From contig CACJTU010000008.1 of the NCBI GenBank assembly GCA_902596375.1, positions 1 through 52,082 on the forward strand: a stretch of 52,082 nucleotides of DNA, read 5' to 3'. The stretch's first letter is position 1; each line of letters starts with the position of its first letter. The DNA is from an uncultured Pelagibacteraceae bacterium. Its GTDB lineage: Bacteria > Pseudomonadota > Alphaproteobacteria > Pelagibacterales > Pelagibacteraceae. The notes under the pieces were generated by a model. The model made no database searches and was not told where the DNA came from. It saw nothing but the letters and a program-made list of their open reading frames with translations. Made by a program: the position numbers and the translations under genes. Positions 9,219 through 20,072 of the stretch are shown in pieces.

Positions 9219-10030
9219 TTTAAATCTGATTGAATAAAATTAACTATAGCCTCGTACTCTTTTGAAACGTCTTGGATACCATTATTTTTTATTTCATTTC
9301 TATGTATTCCGTTACTAATTAATAAAGAGTCATAATTTAAAAGATTTGCACCTCTGATATCAGTATTTAAATTATCACCAATTGCTAATATTTTTTTATT
9401 TTTATTATCAATTGACTGATTATAAACTTCTGGATGTGGTTTTCCGAAATATACTGCTTCTCCACCCATTTTTTCAAAAACCATTGCAACAGAACCTGCA
9501 CACAACTCTCTAACTTCACCACGATCAACGATTAAATCTGGATTTGTGCAAATCATTTTTTTGTTAATATGTTTTTCAAGTAAATCTTTATAAAATTCTA
9601 AATCCTTATCATGATCATCAAATAACCCGGTACACAATAAATATTCACTATCGCTAATATCTTCACACTTATTTTTCTCAAATAAATAAAATAAATCAAA
9701 ATCTCTAGGTGGACCTATGTGATAAAACTTTTTAGATAAGAAAGATTTTTTCAAATAATTCAATGCTGCTTCTCCTGAAGTAAATACGTGATCTGTGAGT
9801 GCTTTGTCCATGCCCATCTTTTCTAAAAAATTTTGAACAGTTTTATTTGGTCTTGGGGCATTTGTTAAAAGTACTAACATTTTCTTTTTTTTTAAAAGTT
9901 CATTTAAAACAGCTATGGCTTTTTCATGAAGATTAACCCCATTATGAACAACACCCCATAGGTCTATATAAAAAAGATCGTAGTTATCAGCAATTGATTG
10001 TAAGCCATTTGAATCTAAATTTTTGGTCAT
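9212..10030 (-). CDS. HAD-superfamily class IIA hydrolase (NagD-like)
   Basis: The 272-residue protein has a HAD motif I of YIDLWGVVHNG with nucleophile Asp, motif II LTNAPRPN, and motif III/IV GKPHPEVY...ILAIGDNLNTDIRGANLL. The DxWGV form and the PRPN run match the proteobacterial group listed as TIGR01459, whose substrates are not settled; sugar phosphates or nucleotides are likely. It is the first gene of the reverse operon leading into ribF, so a role in nucleotide or flavin phosphate turnover is possible but only inferred. Confidence 0.85.
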   Translation of the reverse strand: MTKNLDSNGLQSIADNYDLFYIDLWGVVHNGVNLHEKAIAVLNELLKKKKMLVLLTNAPRPNKTVQNFLEKMGMDKALTDHVFTSGEAALNYLKKSFLSKKFYHIGPPRDFDLFYLFEKNKCEDISDSEYLLCTGLFDDHDKDLEFYKDLLEKHINKKMICTNPDLIVDRGEVRELCAGSVAMVFEKMGGEAVYFGKPHPEVYNQSIDNKNKKILAIGDNLNTDIRGANLLNYDSLLISNGIHRNEIKNNGIQDVSKEYEAIVNFIQSDLKW

Positions 10031-10097
10031 ATTTTAAGGTATAAACCATAAAATCCCGAATTTACTAGCATTATTAATATCCTTAAGTCTTTCTGAT

Positions 10098-10125
10098 CTT
10101 GAAATAGGCGGTGAAATATCTATAT
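10098..10125 (+). promoter_or_regulatory. Heat-shock (RpoH/sigma-32-type) promoter for groESL
   Basis: A -35 element CTTGAAA (10098-10104) is followed after 14 bases by TCTATAT (10119-10125), close to the alphaproteobacterial RpoH pattern of CTTG...CYTATNT. It lies 38 bases upstream of the groES ATG. No CIRCE (HrcA) inverted repeat is seen in the 132-base gap between the HAD gene and groES. Confidence 0.6.
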
Positions 10126-10162
10126 GAGGCTCATATTTATAAAGATTTATAAAGGAGAATTT

Positions 10163-10453
10163 ATGAAGTTTAAACCGTTACATGACAGAGTTTTAATCGA
10201 AGTATTGGACGGCAGTGAAAAAACTGCTGGAGGAATAATTATCCCTGACACAGCTCAGGAAAAACCTCAAGAAGGTAAAGTGGTTGCTGTAGGTGGTGGA
10301 GCAAAAACGGAAGATGGAAAGATAATTCCAATGGATGTTAAAGTTGGTGATAAAGTTTTATTTGGCAAATGGTCAGGAACTGAAGTCAAAATTAATGGCA
10401 AAGAATACAGCATAATGAAAGAGTCTGACATTATGGGTATTTCAGGAAAGTAA
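10163..10453 (+). CDS. groES: Co-chaperonin GroES (Cpn10)
   Basis: GroES caps the GroEL ring. The 96 residues begin [16 protein letters not shown] and include the mobile loop [22 protein letters not shown], followed by [14 protein letters not shown] and a C-terminal ESDIMGI. An upstream in-frame ATG at 10124 exists, but it lies inside the -10 region of the promoter, and a good Shine-Dalgarno (AAAGGAG at 10151-10157) sets the start at 10163. groEL follows 22 bases later. Confidence 0.96.
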   Translation: MKFKPLHDRVLIEVLDGSEKTAGGIIIPDTAQEKPQEGKVVAVGGGAKTEDGKIIPMDVKVGDKVLFGKWSGTEVKINGKEYSIMKESDIMGISGK

Positions 10454-10463
10454 TTTAATTTAA

Positions 10464-12137
<1,674 letters not shown>

Positions 12138-12161
12138 TCCCTCATTTTCTTAACAAATTCT

Positions 12162-12191
12162 AAAAGGCCATCTCAAGATGGCCTTTTTTTT
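12162..12191 (+). terminator. Rho-independent terminator of groESL
   Basis: A perfect 11-bp stem AAAAGGCCATC / GATGGCCTTTT with a TCAA loop is followed by a run of T. It starts 24 bases after the groEL stop. Confidence 0.9.
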
Positions 12192-12206
12192 ATGTGAAGC
12201 TTAATT

Positions 12207-12323
12207 ATGTCAAAAAGATATAGCGGGAAATCATTTAAAGACTCTAGTGTTAAAAAAAAACCTAAATTGAGCTTTAAAGAAAAAAGAAAACTTAAAAAAG
12301 ATAAGCAAAAAAAGACAAATTAA
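12207..12323 (+). CDS. 38-residue lysine-rich mini-protein
   Basis: A short open frame starts at ATG 12207 and ends at TAA 12321-12323. It encodes MSKRYSGKSFKDSSVKKK and then a run ending KLKKDKQKKTN. About half of the residues are Lys or Arg, with almost no acidic residues and no membrane segment. It sits between the groEL terminator and typA, a gap otherwise empty of genes. No clear Shine-Dalgarno precedes it. The non-random start (Ser, Tyr, Gly, Phe between basic residues) and the clean fit in the gap make it a plausible real gene, possibly an RNA- or ribosome-binding peptide, but no family is recognised. Confidence 0.5.
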   Translation: MSKRYSGKSFKDSSVKKKPKLSFKEKRKLKKDKQKKTN

Positions 12324-12408
12324 TCCTGAATTTTGAAAATTATTCAAGCCAGTTATGAGTTTTTTTGAGTTTTAATATCCTTTTAAATATGTATAAGAGC
12401 CAGAATTT

Positions 12409-14235
12409 ATGAGCAATAATATCAGAAACATCACAATCATTGCCCATGTTGATCATGGCAAAACTACTCTAATTGATAATTTAATGAAACAAAGTGGTTC
12501 ATTTAGAGACAATGAAGTTGTTGATGAAAGATTAATGGACTCAGGTGAGCTTGAAAAGGAAAGAGGAATTACAATTTTAGCTAAACCTGCTTCAATTAAT
12601 TGGAATAACTCAAGAATAAATATAATCGACACTCCGGGTCACAGAGATTTTGCGGCTGAAGTTGAAAGAGTTTTAAGTATGGCAGATGGAGCCTTGTTAT
12701 TAATTGACTCTGCAGAAGGTGTTATGCCTCAAACAAAATTTGTATTATCCAAAGCGCTTAAACAAGGATTGAAACCAATTGTTGTTATTAACAAATTAGA
12801 TAAAGCCGATCAAAGAGCTAATGAAGTTTTAGATGAAACATTTGATTTATTTGTGAGCTTAGATGCAAATGAAGAACAATTAGATTTTCCTGTTATATAT
12901 GCAAGTGGAAGATCAGGTTGGGCAGACCATGAAGTTGATGGTCCAAGAGAAAATTTAAATCCTTTGTTAGATTTAATTGTTGATCATGTAAAACCTGCTG
13001 AACTTGATAAAACCAAACCTTTTGCAATGTTGTCAACGCTACTTTATGCAGATAGTTTTTTAGGAAGAAGTTTAGTTGGAAGAATTACACAAGGTACTGC
13101 GAAAGCTAATCAATCTATAAAAGCAATCAATTTAAATGGTGAAAAAGTTGATGAAGGAAAATTAACTAAAATTTTTAGATATGAAGGGACAAAAAAAGTT
13201 CCGATAGATGTTGGTGAGGCTGGGGATATTGTAGTTGTTGCCGGGTTAGAAAAAGCAAACGTTGCTGATACAATATGTGACCTAGAGGTAAATGAACCGA
13301 TCCCTGCTACTCCTATAGATCCTCCTACAATGTCAATTACAATTACTGTGAATACTTCACCTTTAGCTGGAACTGAAGGTAGAAAACTAACTAGCACTCA
13401 AATAAGAGATAGATTAGTTCAAGAGGCACAAAATAATGTTGGTATTACATTTTCAGAAAACGAAGGAAAAGACTCTTTTGTTGTTAGCGGTAGGGGTGAG
13501 TTGATGTTGGAAATTCTTTTAACTCAAATGAGAAGAGAAGGTTTTGAAATGACAGTAAGCCCTCCAAAGGTTTTATACAAAACTGATGAAAGTGGAAATA
13601 AACTTGAACCAATTGAAGAAATTACTATGGACCTTGATGAAGAACATTCATCAAAAGTAATTGATTCAATGAACAGGAGAAAAGGTAAATTAGTAGAATT
13701 AAAAGATACTGGAACTAATAAAAAAAGATTAATTTTTCATGCGCCTACTAGAGGCTTAATGGGGTACACAAGTAGATTTCTTACACTTACAAAAGGAAAT
13801 GGGGTGATCAACAGAATATTCCATAGCTATGGTCCTTTTGAAGGAGAAATGGAAGGTAGAAGAAATGGAGCGTTAATCTCAATGGAACAAGGAAAAGCTG
13901 TTGCATTCGCTATATTTAACTTACAGGCTCGAGGAGAAATGTTTGTTACACACAATGACTCTGTTTATCCTGGAATGATTGTTGGTCTTTCACCTAAACC
14001 AGGTGATATGATCATTAATGTAATGAAGGGTAAAAAATTGACTAATATGAGAACTCAAGGTACCGATGAAAATGTTGTGCTCACACCAGTAAGAAAAATG
14101 TCAATTGCAGAACAATTAAGCATGCTTAATACAGATGAAGCTTTAGAGATAACTCCAGACTCTTGTAGATTGAGAAAAGCAATTCTTGATCCTCACGAAA
14201 GAAAAAAAAGCGAAAAAGCTATAGCTGCAGCCTAA
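12409..14235 (+). CDS. typA: Ribosome-associated GTPase TypA/BipA
   Basis: TypA is a translational GTPase related to EF-G that acts on the ribosome under stress and in 50S assembly. The 608 residues have G1 AHVDHGKTTLID (about residues 12-23), switch I with RGITILAKPAS, G3 DTPGHRDF, G4 NKLDKAD, and the TypA-specific C-terminal region with RTQGTDENVVLTPVRKMSIAEQL. Length and motif order are those of the family. The stop overlaps the end of the convergent membrane protein gene by 4 bases. Confidence 0.96.
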   Translation: MSNNIRNITIIAHVDHGKTTLIDNLMKQSGSFRDNEVVDERLMDSGELEKERGITILAKPASINWNNSRINIIDTPGHRDFAAEVERVLSMADGALLLIDSAEGVMPQTKFVLSKALKQGLKPIVVINKLDKADQRANEVLDETFDLFVSLDANEEQLDFPVIYASGRSGWADHEVDGPRENLNPLLDLIVDHVKPAELDKTKPFAMLSTLLYADSFLGRSLVGRITQGTAKANQSIKAINLNGEKVDEGKLTKIFRYEGTKKVPIDVGEAGDIVVVAGLEKANVADTICDLEVNEPIPATPIDPPTMSITITVNTSPLAGTEGRKLTSTQIRDRLVQEAQNNVGITFSENEGKDSFVVSGRGELMLEILLTQMRREGFEMTVSPPKVLYKTDESGNKLEPIEEITMDLDEEHSSKVIDSMNRRKGKLVELKDTGTNKKRLIFHAPTRGLMGYTSRFLTLTKGNGVINRIFHSYGPFEGEMEGRRNGALISMEQGKAVAFAIFNLQARGEMFVTHNDSVYPGMIVGLSPKPGDMIINVMKGKKLTNMRTQGTDENVVLTPVRKMSIAEQLSMLNTDEALEITPDSCRLRKAILDPHERKKSEKAIAAA

Positions 14236-14879
14236 TCAAAAGTTTTATCAACTAAATAAAGTCCTAACGCAACACATGGGCCTATACCAAATGCGAACAA
14301 TAAGGTTCCAACCCCTACTGTTCCTCCTAAATACCATCCAATACTAACAACTGAAATTTCTAATGTTGCTCTTACAACAGCTATAGGAAAATGTGTTACT
14401 TTTTGTAATCCTATCATAAGCCCATCTCTAGGACCGGCTCCTAAATTTGATACTAAGTAAATACCCCCACCTATTCCTACCATGATTACAGAAATTACAG
14501 CTAAAATTAATTGATAAATATAATTTGATGGTGTTGGAACATATTTGATACAAAGATCAATCATAATTGCAATTATCAAAGCATTAAATATTGTACCTAT
14601 CCCTGGTTTTTGTCCAAGAGGGATCCATAAAATTAAAACAGCAATACTTATTAATAATGTAATAGTTCCAATACTTAAATTAATATTTAAGGAAATACCT
14701 TGGGCTAAAACACTCCAAGGAGAGGCTCCTGTGAATGAAACAATTAATAATCCTTCACCTAATCCAAATAAAGACAAACCAAAACATAAGAAAAAAAATG
14801 TAGAAAACTTTGGTTTAAAATTAAATGGTTTTTCTGAGCTCCATTTTACTTTTGGAATTTTTTTTATTTTTAAAAACAT
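14232..14879 (-). CDS. YczE-like integral membrane protein
   Basis: The 215-residue protein has about five to six hydrophobic segments and glycine-rich loops typical of the YczE/YyaS membrane family (COG2364-like): GEGLLIVSFTGASPWSVLAQG, GIGGGIYLVSNLGAGPRDGLMIGLQ and GVGTLLFAFGIGPCVALGLY. The GAGPRDGLM run is the clearest landmark. No biochemical function is established for the family. It is transcribed alone toward typA. Confidence 0.7.
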   Translation of the reverse strand: MFLKIKKIPKVKWSSEKPFNFKPKFSTFFFLCFGLSLFGLGEGLLIVSFTGASPWSVLAQGISLNINLSIGTITLLISIAVLILWIPLGQKPGIGTIFNALIIAIMIDLCIKYVPTPSNYIYQLILAVISVIMVGIGGGIYLVSNLGAGPRDGLMIGLQKVTHFPIAVVRATLEISVVSIGWYLGGTVGVGTLLFAFGIGPCVALGLYLVDKTFD

Positions 14880-14932
14880 AATTATAATAAGCTATATCTA
14901 TTAATGAAAAATTCTAATATTGTAATCAGCAA

Positions 14933-15613
14933 ATGAAAAAGATTGTAATTATTTTACTTTTAACATTTTTCTCATCAATTTCTTTAGCTCATATTGGTCA
15001 TTATAACAAATTTGACAAAATAGAAATGGAGATATTGAGAAATGATGAAGTAATTGGGTATAACAATTATTTTTTTAAAAGAGATGGTGAAAAAACGATA
15101 GTAAAAAATCAATATAAATTTGAGGTAAAACTCCTATCTGCAACAATATTTAAAGTAGAGGGATATGGAGAAGAAATTTATTTAAAAGATAATTTAATAT
15201 CTTTTCAATCAAAGACGCTTCAAAATAAAAAAGAAAAATTTGTAAACTTAAAACTGGATAAAAATAATAAGAAATTTGACATCAAAGGATCTTCATACTC
15301 AGGTGAAGCTTCTATTAAAAATATTATTGGAAATTGGTGGAGTCATAAAATTTTACAAGCAGAAAGCCAAATAAGTCCTATTTCTGGAAGTATTAAAGAA
15401 CAAATTGTTACATTTATTGGCAAGGAAAACATTTCAATTAATGGTAAACAATACGAAACAGATCATTTCAAACTTACCTCTAAAGACATGTCTCTTCCTG
15501 AAGATAAAAAATTAAATTTTGACATTTGGCTTGATAAAAAAACTTCAGTGATTGTTAAAATTACATATGAGAGAATGGGAAATTGGGAATATCGCTTAAA
15601 AAATCTTGAATAA
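14933..15613 (+). CDS. Secreted DUF6134-like protein
   Basis: The 226 residues begin with a clear Sec signal peptide (MKKIVIILLLTFFSSISLA, cleavage before HIGHY). The mature part is beta-rich: FDKIEMEILRNDEVIGYNNYFFKRDGEKTIVKNQYKFEVKLLSATIF and, near the end, LNFDIWLDKKTSVIVKITYE. The layout resembles the DUF6134 family of periplasmic proteins of unknown function. Its stop is 2 bases from the end of the convergent FAD-protein gene. Confidence 0.6.
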   Translation: MKKIVIILLLTFFSSISLAHIGHYNKFDKIEMEILRNDEVIGYNNYFFKRDGEKTIVKNQYKFEVKLLSATIFKVEGYGEEIYLKDNLISFQSKTLQNKKEKFVNLKLDKNNKKFDIKGSSYSGEASIKNIIGNWWSHKILQAESQISPISGSIKEQIVTFIGKENISINGKQYETDHFKLTSKDMSLPEDKKLNFDIWLDKKTSVIVKITYERMGNWEYRLKNLE

Positions 15614-15615
15614 AA

Positions 15616-16587
15616 TTATTTATTTATTTTTTTATAAAGATCATTTGCACTTATCCATCCGGCCTCTACTCTAGGACCTACAAACCAATCTGCACACACA
15701 CCTAAATTTAATTTAGTATTCCAATAACTTTTGATTTTAAAGGGCGTAGAGTTTGAGGAATATTTCCAACCATGATTTAATGAAGTTAATATTTTTGTTT
15801 TTTTAATTCTGGTAAGTTTAAAAAATCGATCAATTAAAATCTTTGAATTTTTTTCTTTATTCTCTCTATTTTTATTTATTTTTTTATTTGCCCATAGGTT
15901 TGTGCTTTGTAAAGTCCATAAATCATTATTACTTTTAAATCTTTTTTTACTATTTTCTTTAGCCGCCCAACCTAAAATTTTATCGTTAAATAAATAACTT
16001 GATATGTTTTTATTTGTTTTTTTAATTTCGATCATGACTGTAATATTTGCATCCATTTTGATTTTTTGCTTAATGAATGAATCCTTAATAAATTTTTTTG
16101 ATAATTTTTTTAATTGTGGGAATGGGCAAGTTAATACCAATTTATCATAATATTTTGTTTTATTGTTCTTAAATACTAGCTTCCATTTTTTGTTTACAAA
16201 TTTAATCTTCTCTAACTCACTTTGAAAATTACAATTTATATTCTTTATTAAATGTTTGCTAATATCATTGTTACCCTTGCAGCCAATTATTTTAACATGA
16301 TTTTTATTTTCTTTTTTTAATTTGTTTAAAAAAATATGTTTGCCACTCCATTTTTTTAGAATTTTTTTTTTACATAAATTAGTAATAAATTTTTTAAATT
16401 GAATTGTTTTTGGAGAAATATATTGTGCACCATGATCAAATCCTTTAGTCTTATTTAATCTTTTAAAAGAAGATCTTCCACCTGGGCCCCGAGCTTTATC
16501 ATAAATGTGTACAGAATTTTTTTTACTTAACAAATTAGCTATTGTTGCTCCAGAAATACCAGAGCCAATTACACAATAACTACTCAT
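15616..16587 (-). CDS. Renalase-like NAD(P)/FAD-dependent oxidoreductase
   Basis: The 323 residues start with a Rossmann dinucleotide-binding motif, VIGSGISGATIANLL, followed by YDKARGPGGRSSFKR and FDHGAQYISP, the pattern of the renalase/COG3380 group of flavin amine-oxidase-like proteins. The C-terminal FAD-binding box is NLGVCADWFVGPRVEAGWISANDL. Substrate is unknown; renalases oxidise aberrant dihydronicotinamides. The start overlaps the pmbA stop by 4 bases, so it follows tldD-pmbA in one operon. The middle is unusually Lys/Asn rich. Confidence 0.8.
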   Translation of the reverse strand: MSSYCVIGSGISGATIANLLSKKNSVHIYDKARGPGGRSSFKRLNKTKGFDHGAQYISPKTIQFKKFITNLCKKKILKKWSGKHIFLNKLKKENKNHVKIIGCKGNNDISKHLIKNINCNFQSELEKIKFVNKKWKLVFKNNKTKYYDKLVLTCPFPQLKKLSKKFIKDSFIKQKIKMDANITVMIEIKKTNKNISSYLFNDKILGWAAKENSKKRFKSNNDLWTLQSTNLWANKKINKNRENKEKNSKILIDRFFKLTRIKKTKILTSLNHGWKYSSNSTPFKIKSYWNTKLNLGVCADWFVGPRVEAGWISANDLYKKINK

Positions 16588-17900
16588 TTTCCTGCAACAG
16601 TCATACCTTCTATCATCATAGTTGGTGAATTGACTGAATATTCGAATTCTAAATCATTAGCTAAAATTATATTTTTGAACATATCCTTAAAATTTCCAGC
16701 AATTGTTATTTCATTAACAGGAAATTTAAATTCTCCATCTTCAACTAAAAAACCAGTGGCACCTACTGAATAATCTCCTGTTACTAGGTTAGATCCGTGG
16801 CCAATAGTTTCAGTAATATAAAGACTTCTTGAATTTTTTTTCATAAGATCTTCGTAGCTTATATTTCCTTTTTCAAAATATAAATTGGTAGTACCACCAC
16901 TTCTTCCATTTGATTTTAAATTTAATTTTTTTCCATTGTAAGTGTCCACAAGATAATTTTTAAGTATTCCATTCTCTATAAGTTGTAATGTATTTGAATT
17001 TACACCTTCTGAATCAAAATTTTGAGAGCCCATTCCTTTAATTATATCTGGTTTATCAATTACATTTATCGAATTAGCAAAAACCTGTTGATCAATTTTA
17101 TTTTTTAAAAATGAAGTACCTCTTGCAATTGCAGAGGCAGATATTGCACTTGCAAAAGCACTTAACATTCCCTTTGAAATTCTTTTATCAAAAATTATGC
17201 TGATCTTTTCACTTCCAATTTTTTTAGGGCTCAATTTTCTAATAGTTTGCTTGGCAGCTTTATTTCCGAGATCTGTTGCTTGCTTAATATCAGACAAATG
17301 ACGTTTGCTAGAAAATTCGTAGTCTCTTTCCATGCTATTTTCATCTTTTGCAACTGTTACACAAGAAGCAGCAAAAGAAGAGGTTTTATAACCGTCACAG
17401 AAACCGTCACTGTTAGCTAAAATAAAATTTGATTTATTTTCAGTGAAACTAGATTCTGTATTTATGATTTGTTTATCAGATGAAGCCGATTCCTCTAAGT
17501 CTTTTAAATATTTTATTTTTTTATCGTTTTCGAATCTTGTTTCATCATACAAATTAAGGCTACTAATTTGTTTGGCTAATAAATTTTTATCAGGCAAAGA
17601 ATTAAATTCATCTTCTGGTGTAATTTTTGTAGTTTCAAAGCACTTTTCAATTAATGTTTTTATATTTTCATCTAGTAAATTTGATGATGAAATTGATGAT
17701 CTTCTTTTGCCTAAATAAGTTTCTATACTTAATGCTAATCCATCTGATCTATCTGAGGCCTCTAGTGATTTATTTCTAAAATTAACTGTTTCAGAAATTG
17801 AGTGACCAACTGTAACACTTGCATCAGTTGCTCCCATTTTTTTTGCTAAATCTAAACAATATGAAGCTTTCGATTTTAGAAATTCTTGATCCTTAACCAT
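16584..17900 (-). CDS. pmbA: TldE/PmbA family metalloprotease subunit
   Basis: PmbA (TldE) pairs with TldD in a heterodimeric peptidase. The 438 residues have the family opening AKKMGATDASVTVGHSISETVNFRNKSLE and the C-terminal ETIGHGSNLVTGDYSVGATGFLVEDGE and NEITIAGNFKDMFKNI. As expected for TldE, the HExxxH zinc motif of TldD is absent. It starts 6 bases after the tldD stop. Confidence 0.9.
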   Translation of the reverse strand: MVKDQEFLKSKASYCLDLAKKMGATDASVTVGHSISETVNFRNKSLEASDRSDGLALSIETYLGKRRSSISSSNLLDENIKTLIEKCFETTKITPEDEFNSLPDKNLLAKQISSLNLYDETRFENDKKIKYLKDLEESASSDKQIINTESSFTENKSNFILANSDGFCDGYKTSSFAASCVTVAKDENSMERDYEFSSKRHLSDIKQATDLGNKAAKQTIRKLSPKKIGSEKISIIFDKRISKGMLSAFASAISASAIARGTSFLKNKIDQQVFANSINVIDKPDIIKGMGSQNFDSEGVNSNTLQLIENGILKNYLVDTYNGKKLNLKSNGRSGGTTNLYFEKGNISYEDLMKKNSRSLYITETIGHGSNLVTGDYSVGATGFLVEDGEFKFPVNEITIAGNFKDMFKNIILANDLEFEYSVNSPTMMIEGMTVAGK

Positions 17901-17906
17901 AATACT

Positions 17907-19319
17907 TTAAAGTTTTGTTCCACCAACTGTCATTTTATCGATCAAAATTGAAGGTTGAGCAACTCCCACTGGAACTCCTTGTCCTGCTTTTCCACAAGTT
18001 CCTATGCCTGGATCTAGCATCATATCATTTCCTACCATCGATACCTCTTTAAGTATTGATGGTCCATCACCAATAAGTGTTGCACCTTTAATTGAAGATC
18101 CAATTTTACCATTATTTATTTCATAAGCTTCAGTACAATTAAATACAAACTTACCAGATGTAATATCTACCTGGCCGCCTCCAAAACTTACTGCAAAAAT
18201 TCCTTTATCAACAGATTTAATCATTTCATCTTGAGTTTGATTGCCACTTAACATCATTGTATTTCTCATCCTTGGCAAAACAATATGTCTATAATTTTCT
18301 CTTCTTCCAGATCCGGTAGATCTTGTATTCATTAATCTTGCATTGTGCCTGTCTTGCATAAAGTTTTTAAGAATACCATTTTCAATTAAAACTGTTCGCT
18401 CAGTTGGCGTTCCCTCATCATCAATAGTTAGACTACCTCTTCTATTATCTATCGTTCCGTCATCAACAATTGTTACACCTTCACTTGCAACTTTTTCTCC
18501 CATAAGATCATGAAATGCTGATGTTTTTTTTCTATTAAAATCTCCTTCTAGACCATGACCAATTGCTTCATGAATTAATATAGCAGGCCAACCAGGTCCT
18601 AGGACTACTTTCATCTCACCAGCAGGTGCTGGTTTACTCTCTAAATTTACTGATGCAATTCTAAAAGCCTCCTCACAAACATTTTTCCAATTATCATTTT
18701 TTAAATAATCATCATAAGATTGTCTGCCACCAATTCCATATACACCTGTTTCTTTTCTTCCATTTTTTTCCAACATCACAGAGACGTTAAATCTAATTAA
18801 TGGACGTACATCAGTAAGCGCCTCTCCACCTGATCGAATAATTTCTATTGATTTTTGCTCACCAGCAAAACTAGCAGTCACTTGCTTTACTGATCCATCT
18901 TTTTTTCTTAAAAAATCGTTTACTTTATTTAAGACTTCTAATTTCGAGTCTAAAGTTTTTTGTTCAATTGGATTAATATCTTCATAAAATTTTTTATTAG
19001 ATTTTGGAATTTCATGATTATATGTCCCTTTAATTGATTTCAGAGTTGATTTAAGATTTTCTGAGGAATTTTTTAGTGAATCTTTTGAGATTTCATTTGA
19101 ATATGAATAAGCAACAACCTCGTTTGAGATAGCCCTAAAACCAAATCCTAAATCAGAACTATAATTTGAGCTTTTTATTTTATTATCATCTAACAAAATT
19201 GACTCTGATTTAGACTCCTCTAAATAAAGCTCACCATCATCACAATTATTTAGTGTTTCAGATACTATTTTATCTGCGTGCTGTCTTGTTAAATCAGATT
19301 TATTAAAGAAATCACTCAT
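17907..19319 (-). CDS. tldD: TldD metalloprotease
   Basis: TldD is the catalytic subunit of the TldD/TldE peptidase, known from microcin B17 maturation and CcdA degradation in E. coli. The 470 residues contain the zinc motif HEAIGHGLEGD with His250, Glu251 and His254, plus the C-terminal GGGQVDITSGKFVFNCTEAY and MLDPGIGTCGKAGQGVPVGVAQP. Length is normal. It is the first gene of tldD-pmbA-renalase-like. Confidence 0.95.
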   Translation of the reverse strand: MSDFFNKSDLTRQHADKIVSETLNNCDDGELYLEESKSESILLDDNKIKSSNYSSDLGFGFRAISNEVVAYSYSNEISKDSLKNSSENLKSTLKSIKGTYNHEIPKSNKKFYEDINPIEQKTLDSKLEVLNKVNDFLRKKDGSVKQVTASFAGEQKSIEIIRSGGEALTDVRPLIRFNVSVMLEKNGRKETGVYGIGGRQSYDDYLKNDNWKNVCEEAFRIASVNLESKPAPAGEMKVVLGPGWPAILIHEAIGHGLEGDFNRKKTSAFHDLMGEKVASEGVTIVDDGTIDNRRGSLTIDDEGTPTERTVLIENGILKNFMQDRHNARLMNTRSTGSGRRENYRHIVLPRMRNTMMLSGNQTQDEMIKSVDKGIFAVSFGGGQVDITSGKFVFNCTEAYEINNGKIGSSIKGATLIGDGPSILKEVSMVGNDMMLDPGIGTCGKAGQGVPVGVAQPSILIDKMTVGGTKL

Positions 19320-19404
19320 TCATCTTAAATAGTGGTTTGTTGATAATTTTCAACTGATCATTTTACGCATGTACAATTTCTTACTAAAAGTTAATTATTA
19401 TTAT

Positions 19405-19752
19405 ATGAAAGTATATTTTAATAATTCTTGTAAAATTTGTAGATCGGAAATTAACTTATATAAAAAAGAAAATATCAAAGATATTGACTGGATAGATATA
19501 ACTAATAATTCAGATGCTGAAAAAGAAACTTCAAGAAATGATAAAGAATTATTAAGAAGACTACATGTTAAAGAAAATGGTAAAATTATTCAGGGCGCAG
19601 AGGCATTTCTTTATGTTTGGAAAAAAATTCCTAAATATAAATTTTTGTATAAATTTTTTAAACTACCAATAGTTTTTACAATCTTTAAATATGTTTACGA
19701 AATGATTGCTTTTTTTTTATATTTAAAAAATAAAAAGCAACTTAAAAACTAA
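19405..19752 (+). CDS. DUF393 thiol-disulfide oxidoreductase-like protein
   Basis: From the ATG at 19405 the protein has 115 residues and begins KVYFNNSCKICRSEINLYKK, the DUF393 start with a CxxC pair in a thioredoxin-like position. DIDWIDIT, QGAEAFLYVWKKIP and a hydrophobic C-terminus follow. An upstream ATG at 19369 would add 12 hydrophobic residues and break the family N-terminus, so 19405 is preferred. Function is unknown. It converges on the next gene with a 4-base overlap. Confidence 0.75.
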   Translation: MKVYFNNSCKICRSEINLYKKENIKDIDWIDITNNSDAEKETSRNDKELLRRLHVKENGKIIQGAEAFLYVWKKIPKYKFLYKFFKLPIVFTIFKYVYEMIAFFLYLKNKKQLKN

Positions 19753-20042
19753 GTTAAGAAAAATATTAAAAATTCACTTAGTAAAGACATTGATAGCAAG
19801 AACATTATCAATAGTATTGAATACATAAGAGTTATAACTCTATTTCTTTTTCTCCTCAATCTTACAAAAATTTTATCATCTAAATCCGAAATATCTCTTT
19901 CACCAACTACAGGATAATCATAACTCCATCGCCATGTAGATTGGCCCAATCTAGAATCGAGGCTATTAAAATACCTTATCCACGCAAGAACATATTTTAA
20001 TATTAGATATAATATAATCATTAGTATTGAAGAAAATAACAT
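19749..20042 (-). CDS. Small membrane protein of unknown function
   Basis: A 97-residue protein has one N-terminal and one C-terminal hydrophobic segment flanking a charged loop with SLDSRLGQSTWRWSYDYPVVGERDISDLDDKIF. The loop is the only distinctive part. No family is recognised. It follows the lysine-rich coiled-coil gene by 30 bases on the same strand. Confidence 0.65.
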   Translation of the reverse strand: MLFSSILMIILYLILKYVLAWIRYFNSLDSRLGQSTWRWSYDYPVVGERDISDLDDKIFVRLRRKRNRVITLMYSILLIMFLLSMSLLSEFLIFFLT

Positions 20043-20072
20043 TCTTAATGATACTTAATTATATAAGATAAT

